DNA from: Pseudomonas piscis | GTDB taxonomy: Bacteria; Pseudomonadota; Gammaproteobacteria; Pseudomonadales; Pseudomonadaceae | Direction of reading: 5' to 3' | Assembly: GCF_009380155.1 (NCBI RefSeq) | Contig: NZ_WHUV01000003.1 | Coordinates: forward strand, 186,001 to 250,000 | DNA length: 64,000 nt | In this document: positions 59,762 through 64,000 of the stretch, one piece after another | Layout: every line of letters starts with the position of its first letter | How positions within the stretch are numbered: the first letter of the stretch is position 1 | Translations under genes and position numbers: made by a program | The notes under the pieces: generated by a model | Database searches by the model: none | What the model was told of the DNA's origin: nothing | The model's input: only the letters and a program-made list of their open reading frames with translations

Positions 59762-59790
59762 AAAAAACCCGCATTTAGCGGGCTTTTTTT
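59762..59790 (-). terminator. Rho-independent terminator of tRNA-Leu
   Basis: The arms CCCGC and GCGGG (59768-59772, 59778-59782) are flanked by A6 and T7 tracts, so the structure can work in both directions. It lies 42 bases beyond the 3' end of the minus-strand tRNA. Confidence 0.85.
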
Positions 59791-59831
59791 CTATCTCCAT
59801 AACCGCTGGTAGTCGGCTATGTACTGCTATG

Positions 59832-59916
59832 TGGTGCCCCGAGGGAGACTCGAACTCCCACTCCTTTCGAAAACGGATTTTGAATCCGCCGCGTCTACCA
59901 ATTCCGCCATCAGGGC
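59832..59916 (-). tRNA. tRNA-Leu (anticodon CAA)
   Basis: An 85-base class II tRNA on the minus strand, starting GCCCTGATGG and ending TCGGGGCACCA. The acceptor stem GCCCTGA pairs with TCGGGGC (one G-T pair). The D-arm AATTGGTAGACGC, an anticodon loop TTCAAAA giving CAA (reads UUG), a long variable arm and the T-arm GTTCGAGTC are all present. CCA is encoded. It is divergent from queA. Confidence 0.97.
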
Positions 59917-60024
59917 TCAATGGCGGCGAAGTATAGAGAGGCGGATACCGTTGGTCAATCGGCTTTCATGGTCAATTTTTGCTGATTCCGCTAAACTTTC
60001 CGGCCCTGCTAGACGAACCCCATC

Positions 60025-61089
60025 ATGCGCGTTGCTGACTTTACTTTCGAGCTTCCCGATTCGCTGATCGCCCGCCACCCGTTGGCCGAGCGTCGCGGTA
60101 GTCGCCTGCTGACCCTGGATGGGCCAACCGGCGCCCTGGCCCACCGTCAATTCACCGATTTGCTCGAGCATCTGCGCCCGGGCGATCTGATGGTGTTCAA
60201 CAATACTCGGGTGATCCCGGCACGCCTGTTTGGCCAGAAGGCTTCCGGCGGCAAGCTGGAGATCCTCGTCGAGCGGGTGCTGGACAGCCACCGTGTGCTG
60301 GCCCATGTGCGCTCCAGCAAGTCGCCCAAGCCGGGTTCGACGATCCTGGTCGACGGTGGTGGCGAGGCGCGTATGCTGGCCCGCCACGACACCTTGTTCG
60401 AGCTGGAATTCACCGAGGAGGTGTTGCCGCTGCTGGACCGGGTCGGGCATATGCCGCTGCCTCCTTATATAGACCGTCCGGATGAAGGCGCAGACCGCGA
60501 GCGTTATCAGACGGTCTATGCCCAGCGCCTGGGTGCGGTGGCGGCGCCGACCGCGGGGTTGCACTTCGACCAGCCGCTGCTGCAAGCCATTGCCGCCAAG
60601 GGCGTGGAGACCGCTTTCGTGACCCTGCATGTGGGGGCTGGGACATTCCAGCCGGTGCGGGTGGAGCGCATCGAAGATCACCACATGCATCACGAATGGC
60701 TGGAAGTCGGCCAGGACGTGGTGGATGCCGTGGCCGCATGCCGGGCCCGTGGCGGTCGGGTGGTCGCGGTAGGCACCACCAGCGTGCGTTCCCTGGAAAG
60801 CGCTGCCCGTGATGGCGTGCTCAAGCCGTTCAGCGGCGACACCGACATCTTCATCTACCCGGGCCGGCCGTTCCATGTGGTCGATGCCCTGGTGACCAAT
60901 TTCCACCTGCCGGAATCCACGCTGTTGATGCTGGTTTCGGCCTTCGCCGGTTATCCCGAGACCATGGCTGCCTATCGTGCGGCGGTCGAGCATGGATACC
61001 GCTTCTTCAGCTACGGTGATGCGATGTTCATCACCCGTAATCCTGCGCCAACCGCTCCCAAGGACCTGGCCCCCGAGGAAACTGTATGA
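60025..61089 (+). CDS. queA: S-adenosylmethionine:tRNA ribosyltransferase-isomerase QueA
   Basis: A 354-residue enzyme that transfers and isomerises ribose from S-adenosylmethionine onto 7-aminomethyl-7-deazaguanine in tRNA, making epoxyqueuosine. Conserved regions include FELPDSLIARHPL, FNNTRVIPARLFG, YIDRPDEGADRERYQTVYA, APTAGLHFD, LHVGAGTFQPV, VGTTSVRSLES and TNFHLPESTLLML. Length matches the family. Its stop overlaps the tgt start by four bases, so the two queuosine genes are coupled. Confidence 0.97.
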   Translation: MRVADFTFELPDSLIARHPLAERRGSRLLTLDGPTGALAHRQFTDLLEHLRPGDLMVFNNTRVIPARLFGQKASGGKLEILVERVLDSHRVLAHVRSSKSPKPGSTILVDGGGEARMLARHDTLFELEFTEEVLPLLDRVGHMPLPPYIDRPDEGADRERYQTVYAQRLGAVAAPTAGLHFDQPLLQAIAAKGVETAFVTLHVGAGTFQPVRVERIEDHHMHHEWLEVGQDVVDAVAACRARGGRVVAVGTTSVRSLESAARDGVLKPFSGDTDIFIYPGRPFHVVDALVTNFHLPESTLLMLVSAFAGYPETMAAYRAAVEHGYRFFSYGDAMFITRNPAPTAPKDLAPEETV

Positions 61090-62219
61090 GTCGCACCTGT
61101 CGTATGTCCTTCGAGCTCCTGGCCACTGATGGCAAGGCGCGTCGCGGTCGCCTGACCTTCCCCCGCGGTACGGTGGAAACCCCGGCCTTCATGCCGGTGG
61201 GCACCTATGGCACGGTCAAGGGCATGCTGCCGCGGGATATCGAGGCCATCGGCGCCGAGATCATCCTGGGCAATACCTTCCACCTGTGGCTGCGTCCAGG
61301 CACCGAAGTGATCAAGGCTCACGGCGACCTGCATGACTTCATGCAGTGGAAAGGGCCGATCCTTACCGACTCCGGTGGCTTCCAGGTGTTCAGCCTGGGC
61401 GCCATGCGCAAGATCAAGGAAGAGGGCGTGACCTTCGCCTCGCCGGTGGACGGCGCCAAGGTGTTCATGGGGCCGGAAGAGTCGATGCAGGTGCAGCGTG
61501 ACCTGGGTTCGGACATCGTGATGATCTTCGACGAATGCACGCCGTACCCGGCTGACGAGGACGTGGCGCGGATATCCATGGAGCTGTCCCTGCGTTGGGC
61601 GCAGCGCTCGAAGAACGCCCACGGCGACAACACTGCGGCGCTGTTCGGCATCGTCCAGGGCGGCATGCACCAGGACCTGCGCATGCGCTCCCTGGAAGGC
61701 CTGGACAAGATCGGCTTCGACGGCCTGGCCATCGGCGGCCTGTCGGTGGGCGAGCCCAAGCATGAAATGATCAAGGTCCTGGACTACCTGCCAGGCCAGA
61801 TGCCAGCCGACAAACCTCGTTACCTTATGGGAGTTGGCAAGCCGGAAGATCTGGTTGAGGGTGTGCGCCGCGGTGTGGACATGTTCGATTGCGTGATGCC
61901 AACCCGCAATGCCCGCAATGGGCATCTGTTCATCGACACCGGCGTGCTGAAGATCCGTAACGCGTTCCATCGCCATGATGATTCGCCCCTGGATCCAACC
62001 TGTGATTGCTATACCTGCCAGAACTTCTCCCGTGCCTATCTGCACCACTTGGACAAGTGCGGGGAAATGCTCGGAAGTATGCTCAATACCATCCATAATT
62101 TGCGCCATTACCAGCGCCTTATGGCTGGTTTGCGCGAGGCTATTCAACAAGGTACATTGGCCGCCTTTGTCGATTCCTTCTATGCCAAGCGCGGATTGCC
62201 CGTGCCGCCTTTGGATTGA
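61086..62219 (+). CDS. tgt: tRNA-guanine transglycosylase Tgt
   Basis: A 377-residue enzyme that exchanges guanine-34 for preQ1 in tRNAs with GUN anticodons. Catalytic regions: ILTDSGGFQVFSLG (Asp), FDECTPYPAD, GIVQGGMHQDLR, LAIGGLSVGEPK, and DCVMPTRNARNG with the nucleophilic Asp. The zinc site is CDCYTC plus a later Cys/His. ATG 61086 overlaps the queA stop and follows GAGGA by 7 bases; the ATG at 61104 corresponds to the shorter E. coli-like start but lacks a site. Confidence 0.96.
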   Translation: MSRTCRMSFELLATDGKARRGRLTFPRGTVETPAFMPVGTYGTVKGMLPRDIEAIGAEIILGNTFHLWLRPGTEVIKAHGDLHDFMQWKGPILTDSGGFQVFSLGAMRKIKEEGVTFASPVDGAKVFMGPEESMQVQRDLGSDIVMIFDECTPYPADEDVARISMELSLRWAQRSKNAHGDNTAALFGIVQGGMHQDLRMRSLEGLDKIGFDGLAIGGLSVGEPKHEMIKVLDYLPGQMPADKPRYLMGVGKPEDLVEGVRRGVDMFDCVMPTRNARNGHLFIDTGVLKIRNAFHRHDDSPLDPTCDCYTCQNFSRAYLHHLDKCGEMLGSMLNTIHNLRHYQRLMAGLREAIQQGTLAAFVDSFYAKRGLPVPPLD

Positions 62220-62265
62220 TTTCCAGAAGCGTCAGATACTAATTTTGCAACTATCGGAGTGCTAA

Positions 62266-62604
62266 ATGAGCTTTTTGATCCCTGCCGCGTATGCGGATGC
62301 CGCCGCACCTGCTGCTGCCGGCCCTGCTGGCACTGGTTTCGAGTGGATTTTTCTGGTGGGTTTCCTGGTCATCTTCTATCTGATGATCTGGCGTCCACAG
62401 GCCAAGCGCGCCAAAGAGCAGAAGAACCTGCTGGGCAGCTTGCAGAAAGGCGATGAAGTTGTGACCACCGGTGGTATCGCCGGCAAGATCAACAAAGTGA
62501 CCGACGATTTCGTGGTTCTGGAAGTGTCGGACTCGGTTGAGCTGAAGTTCCAGAAGGGCGCGATCGCGGCCACGCTGCCAAAAGGCACGCTGAAAGCGAT
62601 CTAA
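62266..62604 (+). CDS. yajC: Sec translocon accessory subunit YajC
   Basis: A 112-residue inner-membrane protein. After an Ala-rich N-terminus it has one membrane helix (FEWIFLVGFLVIFYLMIWRPQ), then RPQAKRAKEQKNLLGSLQKGDEVVTTGGIAGKI and a small beta domain, exactly the YajC layout. It joins SecDF in the holo-translocon. It lies 46 bases after tgt and 61 bases before secD, the conserved gammaproteobacterial order. Confidence 0.96.
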   Translation: MSFLIPAAYADAAAPAAAGPAGTGFEWIFLVGFLVIFYLMIWRPQAKRAKEQKNLLGSLQKGDEVVTTGGIAGKINKVTDDFVVLEVSDSVELKFQKGAIAATLPKGTLKAI

Positions 62605-62626
62605 GTTTCATCTTTTACCAATCGAC

Positions 62627-62645
62627 GGGGCGCGCAAGGCGCCCC
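62627..62645 (+). terminator. Hairpin in the yajC-secD gap
   Basis: Arms GGGGCGC (62627-62633) and GCGCCCC (62639-62645) with loop GCAAG lie between yajC and secD. There is no T-run, so it is probably an mRNA processing or stability element, or weak attenuator, within the operon. Confidence 0.45.
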
Positions 62646-62665
62646 GCGTCATAACGGGCGGCGTG

Positions 62666-64000
62666 ATGCTGAACAAATATCCTCTATGGAAGTACCTACT
62701 GATCCTGGCGGTGCTGGCGATCGGTTTTATTTATTCCGCTCCCAATCTATACCCTGATGACCCGGCCATTCAGGTCAGCGGTGCGAGCACTGCTCTGCAG
62801 GTCACTCAGGCGGATCTGGATCGTGCGAGCAAGGCGCTCACCGACGCCGGCATCAACGTCAAGGCTTCTTCCGTTGCCGCCAACGGCAAGGGCGGCCTGC
62901 TGCGCTTGATCAACAAGGAAGACCAGCTCCCGGCCAAGGATGTAGTACGCAAGGCGCTGGGCGATGATTTCGTGGTGGCGTTGAACCTGGCGCAAACCAC
63001 TCCGCAGTGGCTGCGCAACCTGGGTGCGCACCCGATGAAACTGGGTCTGGACCTTTCCGGTGGTGTGCACTTCCTGTTGGAAGTGGATATGGAGAAAGCC
63101 CTCGACGCGCGCCTGAAGGTCTATGAAGGCGACGTCAAGAGCCTGCTGCGCAAAGAGCGCCTGCGCTATCGCAGCCTGCCGCAGCTCAATGGCGCCATCC
63201 AGCTGGGCTTCAGCGACGAAGACAGCCGTGAACAGGCTCGTGCCCTGATCCGCAAGAATTTCAATGATTTCGACATCGTGCCAGCCGACCTCAACGGTCA
63301 GGCGGTGCTGCGTCTGGCGATGACCCCGGCCAAGCTGGCGGAAATCCGCGAATACTCCATCAAGCAGAACTTGACCACTGTACGTAACCGGGTCAACGAA
63401 CTGGGCGTGGCCGAGCCTCTGGTCCAGCGTCAGGGCGCGAACCGGATCGTGGTCGAGCTGCCAGGCGTGCAAGACACCGCCGAAGCCAAGCGGATCCTGG
63501 GCAAGACGGCCAACCTCGAGTTCCGCCTGGCCGCCGAGCCGGGTGCCACCAAGGCTACCTCCGAGTCCTTCGAGTTCCGTGAGGGCAACCGTCCTCCTGC
63601 ACTGATCGAGCGCGGCCTGATCATCACCGGTGACCAGGTGACCGACGCCCAGGCCAGCTACGACGAACACGGTCGTCCGCAGGTGAACATCAAGCTCGAT
63701 GGCCATGGCGGCGAGCTGATGAACCGTTCGACCCGCAACAACGTCGGCCGTGGCATGGCGGTGATCTTCATCGAGCAGAAGCCGATCACCACCTACACCA
63801 AGCAAGTGGTGGATGGCGTCGAGAAAGACGTGCCGGTGCAGTCGTTCAAGGAAGAGAAGAAGATCATCAGCCTGGCGACCATCCAGTCGCCACTGGGCAG
63901 CCAGTTCCGCATCACCGGCCTGAACGGCCAGGGCGAGTCCTCGGAACTGGCGCTGTTGCTGCGTGCCGGTGGTCTGGCGGCGCCGATGTACTTCGCCGAA
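62666..64000 (+). CDS. secD: Protein translocase subunit SecD (partial, runs off right edge)
   Basis: The first 445 residues of an expected 620 or so. The N-terminal membrane anchor (PLWKYLLILAVLAIGFIYSA) is followed by the large periplasmic P1 domain, with the base motif LGLDLSGGVHFLLEVD, VNELGVAEPLVQRQG and VVELPGVQDTAEAKRILGKTA. The C-terminal five helices (GIVLGxxxNANVLIF region) lie beyond the edge. SecD with SecF uses the proton gradient to complete protein export. ATG 62666 matches the family start (MLNKYPLWK). Confidence 0.97.
   Translation, partial: MLNKYPLWKYLLILAVLAIGFIYSAPNLYPDDPAIQVSGASTALQVTQADLDRASKALTDAGINVKASSVAANGKGGLLRLINKEDQLPAKDVVRKALGDDFVVALNLAQTTPQWLRNLGAHPMKLGLDLSGGVHFLLEVDMEKALDARLKVYEGDVKSLLRKERLRYRSLPQLNGAIQLGFSDEDSREQARALIRKNFNDFDIVPADLNGQAVLRLAMTPAKLAEIREYSIKQNLTTVRNRVNELGVAEPLVQRQGANRIVVELPGVQDTAEAKRILGKTANLEFRLAAEPGATKATSESFEFREGNRPPALIERGLIITGDQVTDAQASYDEHGRPQVNIKLDGHGGELMNRSTRNNVGRGMAVIFIEQKPITTYTKQVVDGVEKDVPVQSFKEEKKIISLATIQSPLGSQFRITGLNGQGESSELALLLRAGGLAAPMYFAE

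Noticed and set aside
59112..59831. Integrase or IS remnant beside tRNA-Leu
   Set aside because: I translated the open frames on both strands and saw no recombinase or transposase motif, and no repeat of the tRNA 3' end elsewhere in the window.

Overview
The window reads as chromosome of a fluorescent Pseudomonas (P. fluorescens complex, P. chlororaphis/P. protegens-like). This is inferred from high GC and strong Shine-Dalgarno sites, the queA-tgt-yajC-secD order beside tRNA-Leu, homologues of P. aeruginosa aruH/aruI, and Pseudomonas-type intergenic repeats. No CRISPR array, prophage, intact insertion sequence or rRNA was seen. The densely packed left and centre look like resident accessory chromosome; 47.7-59.8 kb is lower in GC and looks acquired.

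Layout. 0-4 kb: an XRE-type regulator overlapping a partial gene, then a divergent serine-hydroxymethyltransferase-like gene whose PLP lysine is replaced by arginine. 4-14 kb: a basic amino acid / 2-ketoarginine locus, with an ABC importer, an AruH-like transaminase, a YtcJ-type amidohydrolase and a CobW GTPase on one strand, and a LysR regulator plus an AruI-like ThDP decarboxylase on the other. 14-21 kb: HIT and GNAT proteins, then a two-component system divergent from an exported methionine sulfoxide repair set (TAT-MsrB, DipZ, MsrA). 21-27.5 kb: small metabolic and membrane genes, including a protein ending in an L7/L12-like domain. 27.5-31 kb: an ArsR-rhodanese regulator facing a DUF2938 membrane protein, and a five-haem cytochrome whose C-terminal half resembles thiosulfate dehydrogenase TsdA. 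31-42.5 kb: a PhoD-like phosphatase, LysR, MFS, a second two-component system, PPK2, an M35-like secreted protease, and a LysE-family exporter reduced to a stub.

42.5-47.8 kb: a full-length pyruvate dehydrogenase E1 (aceE paralogue), a divergent MarR regulator, a stand-alone protein resembling only the C-terminal half of AceE, and a glutathione S-transferase. Copies of one 14-bp palindrome, ATTGCAATTGCAAT, lie in both divergent promoter regions and suggest one regulon.

48.0-53.3 kb is the most interesting locus. A LuxR/LuxI pair is convergent with overlapping 3' ends. Two lux-box-like sites lie between luxI and a tightly overlapping five-gene operon: a PLP aminotransferase-fold enzyme, a PIN-like protein, a DapA-family aldolase, a haem-oxygenase-like di-iron oxygenase and a TTG-started Rieske ferredoxin. 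It has the parts of a compact quorum-regulated pathway to a small amino-acid-like metabolite; I cannot name the product.

53.8-59 kb is an AT-richer module (beta-keto acid cleavage enzyme, alpha/beta hydrolase, thiolase, EamA transporter, AraC regulator), followed by about 0.8 kb of non-coding DNA up to tRNA-Leu(CAA). The core operon queA-tgt-yajC-secD then runs off the right edge.
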